A stretch of DNA of 64,000 bases from Marinobacter sp. X15-166B (GCF_001752365.1 NZ_MEIY01000001.1:765012-829011), one strand, 5' to 3'. Numbered from the stretch's first letter, positions 34,997 through 44,794 are shown. Notes: generated by a model from the sequence alone, not told the origin. Made by a program: numbers and translations.

Positions 34997-35941
34997 TCAG
35001 ACCGACCCTTTGACCGCGCCCCAGCCCTTACCCACCAGGGTGACCACGGCCACCACAAGCGCCCCCACCAACACTCCGATCAGACCGTCCGCCAGCACCG
35101 TGACCAAGACCCCGGCGACGCCCTCCAGATCATGGGTGAACGTTTTCAGCCAGGCCGACAGGGGCCCGATGCCATGACTGATGATACCGCCCCCCACCAG
35201 AAACATCGCGGCGGTACCGACCACCGACAGCCCTTTCATCAGGTACGGCGCCGCCACCAGGATGCCCCGCCCCAGACGCCGCAGCGCCTTGGTGAGCCCG
35301 TCGCGGCCATCCCGCTGGCTCAGGTACAGGCCGCCGTCATCCAGTTTTACGATGCCCGCCACCAGCCCGTATACCCCCACGGTGACCAACAGCGCCACCA
35401 CGCAGAGTACGGTGAACTGCATACCCACGGTCTGGGCAGTGACGGTCCCCAGGGTAATGGCGATGATTTCCGCGGACAGGATGAAATCGGTGCGGATCGC
35501 GCCTTTGATCTTGCTCTTTTCGATCTGCAGAAGATTTTCTTTGGGCTGCTGCAGAGTTTCGGCGCGCGCCTGCGCCCGGGCGGTGGGATCGGGTTCCCGG
35601 GTGGGGTGCAACCATTTGTGGGCGACCTTCTCGAACCCCTCAAAGCACAGATAGGCGCCCCCAAGCATCAGCAACGGGATCACCAGCCAGGGCATAAACA
35701 CACTGATCACCATTGCCGCCGGCACCAGAATCACTTTATTCAGCAGCGAGCCCTTGGCGACCGCCCAGACCACCGGCAATTCACGGGCCGGACTGACACC
35801 GGAAACCTGCTGGGCATTCAGGGCGAGATCGTCGCCGAGCACGCCGGCGGTTTTTTTGGCGGCCACTTTGGTGAGCACAGACACATCGTCCAGCATGGTG
35901 GCGATGTCATCAATCAGGGCGAGTAAATTGGCTCCGGCCAT
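34997..35941 (-). CDS. yedI: DUF808 family inner-membrane protein (YedI-like)
   Basis: 314 residues starting MAGANLLALIDDIATMLDDV, diagnostic for DUF808. About six membrane segments and a cytosolic middle stretch (PTARAQARAETLQQPKENLL) are visible. Function is unknown. It converges on rsmE with a 5-bp gap and no visible terminator between them. Confidence 0.92.
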   Translation of the reverse strand: MAGANLLALIDDIATMLDDVSVLTKVAAKKTAGVLGDDLALNAQQVSGVSPARELPVVWAVAKGSLLNKVILVPAAMVISVFMPWLVIPLLMLGGAYLCFEGFEKVAHKWLHPTREPDPTARAQARAETLQQPKENLLQIEKSKIKGAIRTDFILSAEIIAITLGTVTAQTVGMQFTVLCVVALLVTVGVYGLVAGIVKLDDGGLYLSQRDGRDGLTKALRRLGRGILVAAPYLMKGLSVVGTAAMFLVGGGIISHGIGPLSAWLKTFTHDLEGVAGVLVTVLADGLIGVLVGALVVAVVTLVGKGWGAVKGSV

Positions 35942-35964
35942 AGCTGTGCCTTTTTGGTCAGTGG

Positions 35965-37194
35965 TTATCCACGATGCACCCCCATCGCCTCCGCAGCAAT
36001 CCGGTGCTTCAATATCCCGGCGCGATCAAACCAGCGCAGTCCGGTGTTTCTGAGCCAGCGCACCGGCAACTCATCCCGGGCAAACAGGTGCTTGAACCCT
36101 TCCATCGCCAGCATCATGGTCAGGTTATCCGCCTTGCGGCGACGCTGGTAACGCTGCAACAGCAAGGGGTCGTCCGGTGCCAGGCGCTGCTTGCGGGCCC
36201 GCCCCAGCTCGTCCAGCAACACCCGCACGTCACTGTACCCCAGATTGGCCCCTTGCCCGGCCAATGGATGAATGCTGTGCGCGGCGTCGCCGACCAGCGC
36301 CAGCCCGGGGCGGATGTACCGTTTGGCGTGACGCTGCCGCAGCGGGAACCCAAACCGCTTGGAGACCGCTTCGACCGCGCCCATCTGATGGTCGATGGCG
36401 GCCGCCAACTCCGCCACGAAGGCGGCATCGTCCAGTTGCTGCAACCGCTGCGCTTCCCGGGTGTCTTGCGACCAGACAATGGAACAGAACCGGCCACGGT
36501 CGTCGGCAGACGCCTGCAGGGGCAGAAACGCCAGCGGCCCGGTGCGCGCAAAACTCTGCCACGCGGTGTGTTCGTGGTGGTGCGCGGTACGCACCGTGCA
36601 CACGATGGCCTGCTGGCCGTAATCCCACTCCCGGGTCGGTAAGCCGACCCACTGCCGCACCCGGGATTGCGCTCCATCGGCAGCAATTACCAGTGTAGCA
36701 CTCAATTTGCGACCGTCGGCCAGGTGCACTCCGCGGGTTCGGTCTGTCTCCTGCCAGCGGGTTACCGTGGCGGCATCGATGATCCGCAGGCCGCTGTCCT
36801 GCGCCCGGCTAAACAGCGCCCGCACCAGCAACCGGTTTTCGACAATGGTGCCCAGTTCCGGTACCTGCAGGTCGGTGGCATCGAATCGCACGCGCCCGGT
36901 GCCTTCCGCATCCCACACCACCATCCCCTGGTAATTGCAATGCCGATCCTGCTGCACCAGCGTCCACACCCCCAGCTGCTGCAGCAGCGCTTGACTGGCG
37001 GCCGACAGAGCGCTGACCCGGGGTTCAAAATCATCCACTGTTCCGGCGGACTTGGGCCGGGCCATGAGCGCCGCCAGCGGCTGCGCTTCCACCAGGGCCA
37101 CCTGCCAGCCCTGATCGGCCAGCCCCAGCGCCATGGCGGTGCCGGTCATGCCCCCACCAATCACCAGAATGTCGTAGTGGTCAGTGCTCTGCAT
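35965..37194 (-). CDS. ubiI: UbiH/UbiF/VisC-family FAD hydroxylase, probably UbiI
   Basis: 409 residues. The FAD dinucleotide-binding motif GGGMTGTAMALGLA, then the DG motif (ADGAQSRVRQW) and GDAAHSIHPLAGQGANLG define the aromatic hydroxylase family. It adds a ring hydroxyl in ubiquinone synthesis. The order ygfB-pepP-ubiH-ubiI as in E. coli supports UbiI, but UbiF-like activity is possible. It overlaps ubiH by 14 bp. Confidence 0.85.
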   Translation of the reverse strand: MQSTDHYDILVIGGGMTGTAMALGLADQGWQVALVEAQPLAALMARPKSAGTVDDFEPRVSALSAASQALLQQLGVWTLVQQDRHCNYQGMVVWDAEGTGRVRFDATDLQVPELGTIVENRLLVRALFSRAQDSGLRIIDAATVTRWQETDRTRGVHLADGRKLSATLVIAADGAQSRVRQWVGLPTREWDYGQQAIVCTVRTAHHHEHTAWQSFARTGPLAFLPLQASADDRGRFCSIVWSQDTREAQRLQQLDDAAFVAELAAAIDHQMGAVEAVSKRFGFPLRQRHAKRYIRPGLALVGDAAHSIHPLAGQGANLGYSDVRVLLDELGRARKQRLAPDDPLLLQRYQRRRKADNLTMMLAMEGFKHLFARDELPVRWLRNTGLRWFDRAGILKHRIAAEAMGVHRG

Positions 37195-38476
37195 CCGTCG
37201 GAACTCCTTGTGGGGTTGGCGAAAAAACCGGTCGGCGTCCGCCCATCCCCATAGCGGTGCGGGTAAACCAGCGCCGGGCGCCGGGCAGCAGGTCGAGACC
37301 GATCAGGCCGGCATTACGCGCGGCAGCCATCGCCGGCAGCGGATGACCGAACACCTTGATCAGGGAGTCTGAAAACAGCCGGGTCTGACGCCAGTCCCGC
37401 CGGTGGAGTTGCTGGTAACGCCCCAGCACCGCCATACTCCCCAGCGGCTGGCCGGCCGCGTGGGCCTGCTGGAACTGTTCCACCAGCGCCATCAACCCCC
37501 GTAGTGCCAGGTTGAACCCCTGCCCGGCAACGGGATGCAAAGTGTGGGCGGCGTTGCCCACCAGCACCACCCCGGGGCGCACCGACTCTTCGACGGTGGT
37601 CAGCGCCAGCGGGTAATGGTTGCATCGACCAAACCGGGTCACCCGGCCCAGCCGCCAGCCAAAATGCTCCTGCAGCTGCTGGCAGCGTTCATCCTCCGAG
37701 CTGGCCAGCATCCGGGTCAGGGCATGATCGTCCACAGTCCACACCAACGCCGAAGCCCGGCCCGCCCGTTGGGGGTTGCCCTGGGGTAACAGGGCCATAG
37801 GCCCTTGGCTGGTGAATCGCTCGTACGCCGTAAACCCGTGGCTGTCGCTGGTGGACACGTTGGCGATCAGAGCGTGGTGACCGTAGTCGTGGCGTTTGGC
37901 CTGAAACCCCAGTGCTTCCCGCAACCCGGAACGCCCGCCGTCGGCCACCACCAGACATTGCGCCGCCAGGGACCGGCGCACGCCGCCCTGGTCGACGGTC
38001 ACCATCACACCCGACTCCCGGGGACTCGCGGTGACCACTTCCGCCGGAGCCAGCCATTCAATCCGGGACTCGCCCGCCAGTTCCGCCATCAGGCACAGCC
38101 CCATCCAGCGGTTGTCGACCACGTAACCCAGCGCATCCTGCCCCTGCTCACGGGCGGACAAGCGGGTGGCGCCAAAGCGACCGCGGTCGGACACATGCAC
38201 CCTGCAGATCGGGGTCGCGTGGCGCGCCAGTCGCGGCCACAGTCCCAGCTGCTGGTAGATCTCTTTGGAGCCCCAGGCCAGTGCGGTGGAACGGGCGTCG
38301 TAGCTGGGCTGATAATCCTCCGGCAGCGGTTCCGGCGCCAGGGGAAAAGCCTCCACCACCGTCACCCGGAGGGTGGGCAAAGCGCGGGCCAGGGCCAGGG
38401 CCAGGGTCGCCCCGGCCAGGCCGCCACCGGCGATCAGCAGATCGCAGTCCAACCCGGACGTGTCGTTGTTCATCAT
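37181..38476 (-). CDS. ubiH: 2-octaprenyl-6-methoxyphenol hydroxylase UbiH
   Basis: 431 residues. FAD motif AGGGLAGATLALALA, DG motif VADGGRSGLREALG, and GNAAHTLHPVAGQGFNLALRG are present. UbiH hydroxylates the ubiquinone ring using FAD and O2. It follows pepP with a TAATG stop/start overlap and is followed by ubiI, so the genes share one leftward transcript. Confidence 0.92.
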   Translation of the reverse strand: MMNNDTSGLDCDLLIAGGGLAGATLALALARALPTLRVTVVEAFPLAPEPLPEDYQPSYDARSTALAWGSKEIYQQLGLWPRLARHATPICRVHVSDRGRFGATRLSAREQGQDALGYVVDNRWMGLCLMAELAGESRIEWLAPAEVVTASPRESGVMVTVDQGGVRRSLAAQCLVVADGGRSGLREALGFQAKRHDYGHHALIANVSTSDSHGFTAYERFTSQGPMALLPQGNPQRAGRASALVWTVDDHALTRMLASSEDERCQQLQEHFGWRLGRVTRFGRCNHYPLALTTVEESVRPGVVLVGNAAHTLHPVAGQGFNLALRGLMALVEQFQQAHAAGQPLGSMAVLGRYQQLHRRDWRQTRLFSDSLIKVFGHPLPAMAAARNAGLIGLDLLPGARRWFTRTAMGMGGRRPVFSPTPQGVPTDAEH

Positions 38477-39795
38477 TAACCGGCCATCAGCGCTTCAATG
38501 GCGGCGACCGTTTTGGGTACACCGTCGGTCAGCACCCGGCAACCGTCGCGGGTGACCACCACGTCATCTTCAATGCGAATGCCGATTCCGCGCCAGCGCT
38601 CGTCGACATCGGTATTATCCGGTGCAACATACAACCCCGGCTCTACCGTCAGCACCATACCGGGCTCCAGTTCGCGCCAGGCACCGCCGACCTTGTAGTC
38701 GCCGACGTCGTGCACATCCAGCCCCAGCCAGTGACCGGTCCGGTGCATGTAAAACGGTCGATAGGCCTCGCTTGCCAGGGCGTCGGTCAGCGTACCGCGC
38801 AACAGCCCCAGATCCAGAAGCCCCTGGGTGAGTACCGTCAGCGCCGCCTCGTGGGGGTGATTCCAATGGTTACCGGGGCGTACCGCGTCGATCGCCGCAT
38901 ACTGGGCCGCCAACACTACTTCGTAGAGCGCTTTCTGGGCCTCGCTGAACACCCCGTTGACGGGAAAAGTGCGGGTAATGTCCGAGGCATAGCACTCCAG
39001 CTCGCAACCGGCATCGATCAGCACCAGATCACCGTCACGCAACTCGTCGCTATTGGCTGTGTAATGGAGTATGCAGGCGTTCGCACCGCTGCCCACAATG
39101 GATGGATAGGCCGTCTGCCGGGCACCGTGGGACATGAAGGTGTGCAGCAACTCCGCCTCCAGGTGGAACTCGCGCGCCCCTGGTCGCGCGCGTGTCATGG
39201 CGCGGCAATGGGCCTCCGCACTGATCGCGCCCGCTTTGGCCATGACTTTGATTTCATTAGCACTTTTGTACAAACGCAAATCGTGCAGCAAATGCTCCAG
39301 AGCGACAAATTCCCCCGGCGGGTGGGCCCCGGTGCGCACTTTGCTGCGAATCACCTTGACCCAGTCCATCACCTGGGTATCAAATTGCGGATCCTTGCCC
39401 AGGGGGTAATAAATCCGGCTGCGGCCTTCGATCATTCCGGGCAGAATCTCGTCGATGTCGGCAATCGGGAAGGCATCATCCAGCCCGTAACGCTCAATCG
39501 CCCCCTCCGGCCCTTCCAGATAGCCATCCCACAGTTCTTTCTCGGGGTTTCGCTCCCGACAGAACAGTACCGATTCGCCGTGCTCACGCCCCGGGATCAG
39601 CACCAGCACCGCATCCGGCTCGCCAAACCCGGTCAGGTACTGGAAGTCGCTGTCCTGCCGGTATGGGTGCAGGGTGCCCCGGTTGCGCTCTTTTTCCGGC
39701 GCAGCGGCCACGATGGCAATGCTGTCGGCCGCCATTGAGGCCATCAGCTTGCGACGCCGTTCGGCAAATTCTTTGACTGGAATAATCAACCCCAT
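38476..39795 (-). CDS. pepP: Xaa-Pro aminopeptidase PepP
   Basis: 439 residues, normal length. The N-terminal creatinase-like domain is followed by the metal-binding pita-bread domain. Ligands are visible as DAGCE, SDITRTF, RTGHWLG, VEPGLY and RIEDDV (D, D, H, E, E) for two Mn2+. It removes N-terminal residues before proline. It lies between ygfB and ubiH. Confidence 0.95.
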   Translation of the reverse strand: MGLIIPVKEFAERRRKLMASMAADSIAIVAAAPEKERNRGTLHPYRQDSDFQYLTGFGEPDAVLVLIPGREHGESVLFCRERNPEKELWDGYLEGPEGAIERYGLDDAFPIADIDEILPGMIEGRSRIYYPLGKDPQFDTQVMDWVKVIRSKVRTGAHPPGEFVALEHLLHDLRLYKSANEIKVMAKAGAISAEAHCRAMTRARPGAREFHLEAELLHTFMSHGARQTAYPSIVGSGANACILHYTANSDELRDGDLVLIDAGCELECYASDITRTFPVNGVFSEAQKALYEVVLAAQYAAIDAVRPGNHWNHPHEAALTVLTQGLLDLGLLRGTLTDALASEAYRPFYMHRTGHWLGLDVHDVGDYKVGGAWRELEPGMVLTVEPGLYVAPDNTDVDERWRGIGIRIEDDVVVTRDGCRVLTDGVPKTVAAIEALMAG

Positions 39796-39821
39796 GCGGA
39801 CTCCATCAGTTTGAATTCGGG

Positions 39822-40418
39822 TTAGTGCAAGGTCTGGGAGCTGTCGGTGCGGGTGTCGGGCTCGTTGAATTCGGTAAACACCGCCAGCGCCCCCAGACGC
39901 ACGTATTCAATAATTTCGGTCAGTTGCTGATTGCCTTCCTCGCTGTCTTCTTCGGCGTCGGACACCTGACTGATCGCGACCATGTCTTCGATCAGCTCGC
40001 GAATTTCATCCGGCGCATTACCCAGCGACTCGCCGGCCACCAGAGCCATGCCTTCGAGGAACCCCCGAATCCACGCGGACAGCGCCTGCAGTTGTTGCTC
40101 AAGCGGATAGTCGTCATCGGGCAGCAGGGGGTGAAAGCTCAGGTCATCACGCTGCATCAGCTGCAGGGTATCGGCGTAAGCCTGGGCCATGAACCCCGCC
40201 AGCTGCGGCGATTCCTCCAGGGTCTGGAGGGGCACCCCCATGTGTTCGCACACCATGCTCAGCCAGTCCTGATCGTTGATCCGCCCGCCGGCCGCGAAGC
40301 GCCCGCACAGGACTCCGTGCAGCTCTGAGGGGTGGCTGAATGCCTGGTGCTCGGTAAAAACATTGGCCCACTCTTCAAAACCCAGCTGGGCGGTAACGGG
40401 TCGGTCAGTCTGAGGCAT
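39822..40418 (-). CDS. ygfB: UPF0149 family protein YgfB
   Basis: 198 residues, acidic and helical. The segment SHPSELHGVLCGRFAAGG and EEGNQQLTEIIEYVRLGALAV (split) are typical of UPF0149. In Pseudomonas aeruginosa YgfB has been linked to regulation of alpA and ampDh3. It heads the ygfB-pepP-ubiH-ubiI unit, 26 bp before pepP. Confidence 0.93.
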   Translation of the reverse strand: MPQTDRPVTAQLGFEEWANVFTEHQAFSHPSELHGVLCGRFAAGGRINDQDWLSMVCEHMGVPLQTLEESPQLAGFMAQAYADTLQLMQRDDLSFHPLLPDDDYPLEQQLQALSAWIRGFLEGMALVAGESLGNAPDEIRELIEDMVAISQVSDAEEDSEEGNQQLTEIIEYVRLGALAVFTEFNEPDTRTDSSQTLH

Positions 40419-40659
40419 AACGCGTCATGATCCTGTGGTGAATATGCAAGCCACTATCCTAGCATCCACACCGCCGGAAAGGCACCGGCAAGCAACCTGC
40501 GGGTCACCGTCGGACGGGGGCGCGCCGGCACCGGGTTCCGCTCTCAGCGGTCCGCCGGCTGGGATGATTCGCGCAGGTTATGACATCCCAGTAAATTGAC
40601 CAACTTAGCGTCCACACTTATAGTTAGTTCCATTCCCCCTAATGGATGCAGAGCGAATC
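40419..40659. other. Divergent intergenic region ygfB / ZapB-like gene
   Basis: About 240 bp that must carry promoters of both directions. Apart from an AT-richer stretch around 40590-40645 I see no definable element. Confidence 0.4.
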
Positions 40660-40866
40660 ATGGATCAGTCCGAATTACAGGCTTTGGCAGACAAGCTCGA
40701 CCGGCTTATCGCGCACTGTCAGAAACTTGAGCGGGACAATGCCGCATTCCGTGGACTGCAAGACGACTGGGTCCGGGAGCGGGCGCAGCTAATTCAGAAA
40801 AACGATCTCGCCAAATCCAAAATAGAAGCCATGATCGGGCGTCTGCGAGCCCTGGAGCAACACTGA
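40660..40866 (+). CDS. ZapB-like coiled-coil protein (TIGR02449 family)
   Basis: 68 residues from the ATG at 40660; an ATG at 40642 would add six. It is one continuous coiled coil (LADKLDRLIAHCQKLERDN...). It always sits next to zapA in Pseudomonas-like genomes and is thought to be a division-associated, ZapB-like protein. Its stop overlaps the zapA start. Confidence 0.88.
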   Translation: MDQSELQALADKLDRLIAHCQKLERDNAAFRGLQDDWVRERAQLIQKNDLAKSKIEAMIGRLRALEQH

Positions 40867-41159
40867 TGCCGGAACAGCCGACCACCGTCGAAGTGAAAAT
40901 ACTGGACAAGGAGTACCTGGTTGCCTGCCCTGCGGAGAAACAGGCCGCCCTGCTGGAAGCCGCCGGTCACCTGGACCAGAAGATGCGGGAAATCCGCACC
41001 AGCGGCAAAGTGTTTGGCACCGAGCGCATCGCGGTGATGGCCGCCCTGAACATTACCCATGAGTTATTGCAACAGGGCACCATGTCCGACTCAACCACCC
41101 GTATACTCAGGTCCATGGACACCAAGCTGGGGCTCGCGCTGGGCGAGTCTGACGAATAA
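40866..41159 (+). CDS. zapA: Cell division protein ZapA
   Basis: 97 residues. The N-terminal strand-rich domain (VEVKILDKEYLVACP) and a C-terminal coiled coil are as in ZapA, which bundles FtsZ filaments at midcell. The downstream 6S RNA and ygfA give the classic zapA-ssrS-ygfA order. Confidence 0.94.
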   Translation: MPEQPTTVEVKILDKEYLVACPAEKQAALLEAAGHLDQKMREIRTSGKVFGTERIAVMAALNITHELLQQGTMSDSTTRILRSMDTKLGLALGESDE

Positions 41160-41184
41160 GTCATGCTGGTGCGTCCGGACGGGC

Positions 41185-41215
41185 TTGCAATCGGCCCCGG
41201 TTATGGTCTTATAAT
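41185..41215 (+). promoter_or_regulatory. Promoter of 6S RNA
   Basis: TTGCAA (41185-41190) and TATAAT (41210-41215) are separated by 19 bp. The expected start near 41221 matches the beginning of the 6S closing stem. Confidence 0.6.
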
Positions 41216-41219
41216 GGAC

Positions 41220-41400
41220 TCACTTCCTGGGCTGTTTGCTGGTCGGATATGTCCTCGAGCCGATGCGCACTACCCAGGTGGTCACTTCAGGACATTGTGT
41301 GCACGTCCCCTGCGGGGGGAAGCCTAATATGTCACAGCGACCGCCGACCTTGAACCTTGGGTTCAAGGGCTACGTCCGATAACGGCAGCCCGGGAAGCTT
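41220..41400 (+). ncRNA. ssrS: 6S RNA
   Basis: The ends form a long closing stem, CTTCCTGGGCTG (41223-41234) with CAGCCCGGGAAG (41386-41397). The 3' part contains the conserved hairpin CCTTGAACCTTGGGTTCAAG (41347-41366) and GGCTACG, as in other gammaproteobacterial 6S RNAs. 6S RNA binds the sigma-70 RNA polymerase holoenzyme and modulates transcription in stationary phase. Location between zapA and ygfA is diagnostic. Confidence 0.93.
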
Positions 41401-41407
41401 TATTCTA

Positions 41408-42049
41408 GTGACTCACATTCCTGTAACGGCCTCGTTGGCCGCCTCCGACGACATTCCCGACCGCAAACTTCTGCGCAAGCAATTACGTCAGCGGCGACGC
41501 GCCTTGTCTGCGGCGGAGCAACGGCGCGCGGCGCGTCAGCTGAGCCACCACCTGCTGCACTACCGCCCCCTGTATCGCGCCCGGCACGTTGCGGTGTATC
41601 TGCCCAACGACGGTGAGATCGACCCCGGACTGTACGTCGCCGCTGCGCGCCAACGGGGTGTCCAGTTCTACCTGCCGGTCCTCCACCCGTTCCTGCACGG
41701 CCGTATGGTCTTTTGCCCCTACAATGATGATACCCGACTCACCCCCAATCGCTTCGGCATTCCCGAACCGGCGTTTGCGGAGCGTCGCTTCAGACCGGCC
41801 TGGGCGCTGCATGCGGTGCTGTTACCGCTGGTGGGTTTTGACCGTTTCGGCGAGCGCCTGGGCATGGGGGGAGGGTTTTACGATCGTACGTTTGAGTTCA
41901 GCCGCAGACTGCCGGGACTGTCTCCCAAACTGATTGGCCTGGCCCACAGTCATCAGCAGGTCGACCGATTGCCTGCTGCCCCCTGGGACATCCCGTTACA
42001 CGGCGTGATGACGGAGCTTGGTTCAGTCGTCACCGGCGGTGTTCAGTGA
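41408..42049 (+). CDS. ygfA: 5-formyltetrahydrofolate cyclo-ligase
   Basis: 213 residues from a GTG at 41408, inferred from the family N-terminus; no ATG lies close. Signature motifs are LPNDGEIDP and GMGGGFYDRTFE near the C-terminus, which bind ATP and folate. It converts 5-formyl-THF to 5,10-methenyl-THF. In E. coli ygfA is co-transcribed with 6S RNA, and the 8-bp spacing here suggests the same. Confidence 0.92.
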   Translation: MTHIPVTASLAASDDIPDRKLLRKQLRQRRRALSAAEQRRAARQLSHHLLHYRPLYRARHVAVYLPNDGEIDPGLYVAAARQRGVQFYLPVLHPFLHGRMVFCPYNDDTRLTPNRFGIPEPAFAERRFRPAWALHAVLLPLVGFDRFGERLGMGGGFYDRTFEFSRRLPGLSPKLIGLAHSHQQVDRLPAAPWDIPLHGVMTELGSVVTGGVQ

Positions 42050-42181
42050 CGGCGTCACCGCGACCGCCCCGACCCGACGCTCGTCCTCGACGGTGACTTG
42101 CAGCGAGGTCACGCCGGTAACCGCCAGCCCGATGACAAAAACAAGTAACAACGTCCGAATAATATCGGGCTTGGAATGCAC
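42023..42181 (-). CDS. Small single-pass membrane protein
   Basis: A 52-codon frame from GTG (42181) to TGA (42023-42025). It starts VHSKPDIIRTLLLVF, then IGLAVTGVTSL, giving a basic N-terminus, one membrane helix (about 8-27) and a soluble acidic then neutral tail. The stop overlaps the end of ygfA on the other strand. An AGAGG lies 12 nt before the start. The KPD motif plus helix resembles small proteins I recall near ilvA in related bacteria; function unknown. Confidence 0.5.
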   Translation of the reverse strand: MHSKPDIIRTLLLVFVIGLAVTGVTSLQVTVEDERRVGAVAVTPSLNTAGDD

Positions 42182-42326
42182 GATAATCTGCCTCTGGTGA
42201 TGAAGGGCCTTAAGCCCTTAAAATCAAATTGTTATTACGACTAAAGTAGAAACAGACGAAAGACTATCACGCACCCCGGTTATTACAATTGCAAATAAAT
42301 TAAACTATGTTAATTCGTGATCCCCG

Positions 42327-43859
42327 TCAGTTTTCGCCGTTGCCGGCCCCCAGAAACAACCAGTAGGCGTCGTTGTCGGTCACATTCTGATAGCGGAAAC
42401 CGACCTTATCCAGCATGGCCTGAAACGCCGCCACATCCTTGTCGGCAACCTGGGCTCCCATCAGCACGCGACTGTAGGCCGCACCGTGGTTGCGGTAATG
42501 AAACATGGTGATGTTCCAGCGGGTACCCAGGGACATCAGGAATTTCAGCAGCGCCCCGGGGCGTTCCGGGAACTCAAACTGAAACACTTTTTCGTTACTG
42601 ATGGTGGGCGCATGCCCGCCCACCATGTAACGGATATGCTGCTTGGCCAGATCGCTGTCGGTCAGGTCGATCACCGAGTAACCGGTTTCCCGTAACTCCT
42701 GCACCAGCTCATCACGTCCCAGACCGCCTGAAGCCACGTGAACCCCGACAAAAATACGGGCGTCTTCGGAGTCCGAATACCGGTAATTGAATTCGGTGAT
42801 GCTGCGTTTGTGCAGGGCCGCGATGAACGTTTTGAACGCCCCCGGGCGCTCGGGAATGGTCACCGCCAGAATCGCTTCCCGGCGCTCACCAATTTCGGTG
42901 CGCTCGGAGATATAACGCAAGCGGTCGAAATTCATGTTGGCGCCACTGAGCACCCCCGCCAGATTTTCCCCCTGCAGCTGCTCGCGCTCGATGTATTTCT
43001 TGATGGCCGCAACCGACAGGGCGCCGGCCGGTTCGGCGATCGAACGGGTGTCATCGAACACATCCTTGACCGCCGCGCAGATTTCATCGGTGGACACGGT
43101 AATCACCTCATCGACCGCGTCTTTGCAGATTTCCCAGGGGTACTCACCAATCTGTTTGACCGCCACCCCATCGGCGAATATGCCCACTTCGTCCAGCGTG
43201 ACCCGTTCGCCTGCAGCCAGCGCCGCCTGCAAACAGTTGGAATCTTCCGGCTCCACCCCGATCACCTTGATCTGCGGCCGCAGATACTTGATGTACGCCG
43301 CCATGCCGGCAATCAGGCCGCCGCCGCCGACCGGAATGAACACCGCATGCAAGGGCTGGGTAAACTGCCACATCAACTCCATCGCGACCGTGCCCTGGCC
43401 GGCAATCACATCCGGATCGTCGTAGGGCGGGATATAGGTCAGTCCGTGCTTTTCGACCAGCCCGGCGGCGTGGGCGGCGGCTTCGTCGAAGGCGTCCCCC
43501 CGCAGCACCACTTTGGCGCCGTGATCCCGCACCGACTTTACCTTGATCTCCGGCGTGGTTTGCGGCATCACGATGGTGGCCTTGATGCCGAGCATTTTGG
43601 CCGCCAGCGCCACCCCCTGCGCGTGATTGCCGGCGGAGGCACAGATCACACCCTTGGCCTGCTGCTCGTCCGACAGTTGCGCCATACGGTTATAGGCGCC
43701 GCGAATCTTGAACGAAAACACCGGTTGCAGATCTTCCCGCTTCAACAGGATGGTGTTGCCGAAACGTTTGGACAGATTACGGGCCTCTGTGAGTGGGGTT
43801 TCAATGGCCACATCATAGACGCGAGCATCGAGGATCTTTTTGATGTAGCGCTGGGACAT
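42327..43859 (-). CDS. ilvA: Threonine ammonia-lyase, biosynthetic (IlvA)
   Basis: 510 residues from the ATG at 43859; frame open to 43931 but with no better start. The PLP lysine is in VFSFKIRGAYNRM and the glycine-rich phosphate loop in PVGGGGLIAGM. Two ACT-like regulatory domains (about 335-500) follow, giving isoleucine feedback control. It deaminates threonine to 2-oxobutanoate, the first step to isoleucine. It is divergent from rpiA as in Pseudomonas. Confidence 0.95.
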   Translation of the reverse strand: MSQRYIKKILDARVYDVAIETPLTEARNLSKRFGNTILLKREDLQPVFSFKIRGAYNRMAQLSDEQQAKGVICASAGNHAQGVALAAKMLGIKATIVMPQTTPEIKVKSVRDHGAKVVLRGDAFDEAAAHAAGLVEKHGLTYIPPYDDPDVIAGQGTVAMELMWQFTQPLHAVFIPVGGGGLIAGMAAYIKYLRPQIKVIGVEPEDSNCLQAALAAGERVTLDEVGIFADGVAVKQIGEYPWEICKDAVDEVITVSTDEICAAVKDVFDDTRSIAEPAGALSVAAIKKYIEREQLQGENLAGVLSGANMNFDRLRYISERTEIGERREAILAVTIPERPGAFKTFIAALHKRSITEFNYRYSDSEDARIFVGVHVASGGLGRDELVQELRETGYSVIDLTDSDLAKQHIRYMVGGHAPTISNEKVFQFEFPERPGALLKFLMSLGTRWNITMFHYRNHGAAYSRVLMGAQVADKDVAAFQAMLDKVGFRYQNVTDNDAYWLFLGAGNGEN

Positions 43860-44024
43860 AGGGTCTGGTTCCGGTTTTTCTGAATACAAGCCGCTGCTTC
43901 TGGGACACCCGAAGGCGCCTGCGGAAAGCATAATCCCACTGAAAACAGGAAGACTGCGACGGGAAAAGCGTACAGTTTAGGAAGTTTACCCCCCGGCCGT
44001 CTACAACCCCTCGAGCCGGAGGTC

Positions 44025-44030
44025 TATAAT
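44025..44030 (+). promoter_or_regulatory. Likely -10 box of rpiA
   Basis: TATAAT at 44025-44030, about 43 bp before the rpiA start. The -35 region is weak (TACAAC at 44002-44007, 17-bp spacing). Confidence 0.45.
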
Positions 44031-44072
44031 ACGCTTAAATACCGCCCTCGCCTCAACCGGAGTGTCCCTACC

Positions 44073-44753
44073 ATGGACCAGGACCAACAGAAACAAGCCG
44101 TCGCACAAGCCGCCCTCGATTATCTTGCCCCACGCCTGGAACGCGACAGCATCATCGGCGTGGGTACCGGCAGCACCGCCAATTATTTCATTGACCTGCT
44201 GGCCGAGATCCACACCGAGTTCGACGGCGCCGTGGCCAGTTCCGAGGCCACCGCAGAGCGCCTCAAGGCCCACGGCATACCGGTCTATGACCTGAACAGC
44301 GTCGGGCCCATCGAGTTTTACGTTGACGGCGCGGATGAAACCAACCCGCATCTGGAACTGATCAAAGGCGGCGGTGCCGCGCTGACCCGGGAGAAAATTG
44401 TCGCCGCGGTCGCCAAAACCTTCATCTGCATTGCCGACGCCTCCAAACAAGTGGAGACTCTGGGCGCCTTCCCGCTGCCGGTTGAAGTCATTCCCATGGC
44501 CCGCAGCCATGTGGGCCGTGAGATCGTCCGACTGGGCGGGGATCCGGTCTACCGGGATGGAGTGACCACAGACAACGGCAACATCATCATCGACATCTAT
44601 AACATGGATCTGTCGCGCCCGATTGTGGCCGAAGAGCAACTCAACCAGATTGTCGGCGTGGTCACCAACGGTTTGTTTGCCCGTCGCCCGGCCGATCTGC
44701 TCCTGCTGGGCACCGACAGCGGTGTCGAACACATCGAGCGCCCACCGGCCTGA
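44073..44753 (+). CDS. rpiA: Ribose-5-phosphate isomerase A
   Basis: 226 residues. Conserved active-site segments are [24 protein letters not shown], [20 protein letters not shown] (split) and LTREKIVA. It interconverts ribose-5-phosphate and ribulose-5-phosphate. Length is typical. Confidence 0.96.
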   Translation: MDQDQQKQAVAQAALDYLAPRLERDSIIGVGTGSTANYFIDLLAEIHTEFDGAVASSEATAERLKAHGIPVYDLNSVGPIEFYVDGADETNPHLELIKGGGAALTREKIVAAVAKTFICIADASKQVETLGAFPLPVEVIPMARSHVGREIVRLGGDPVYRDGVTTDNGNIIIDIYNMDLSRPIVAEEQLNQIVGVVTNGLFARRPADLLLLGTDSGVEHIERPPA

Positions 44754-44794
44754 CGCCCGGTTGATCAGAATCCGGGCAAGCGGCGCGGGCCCGG

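Noticed and set aside
42203..42219. Terminator or attenuator hairpin AAGGGC/GCCCTT
   Set aside because: Short stem with no T-run in either direction; not enough to assign a role.
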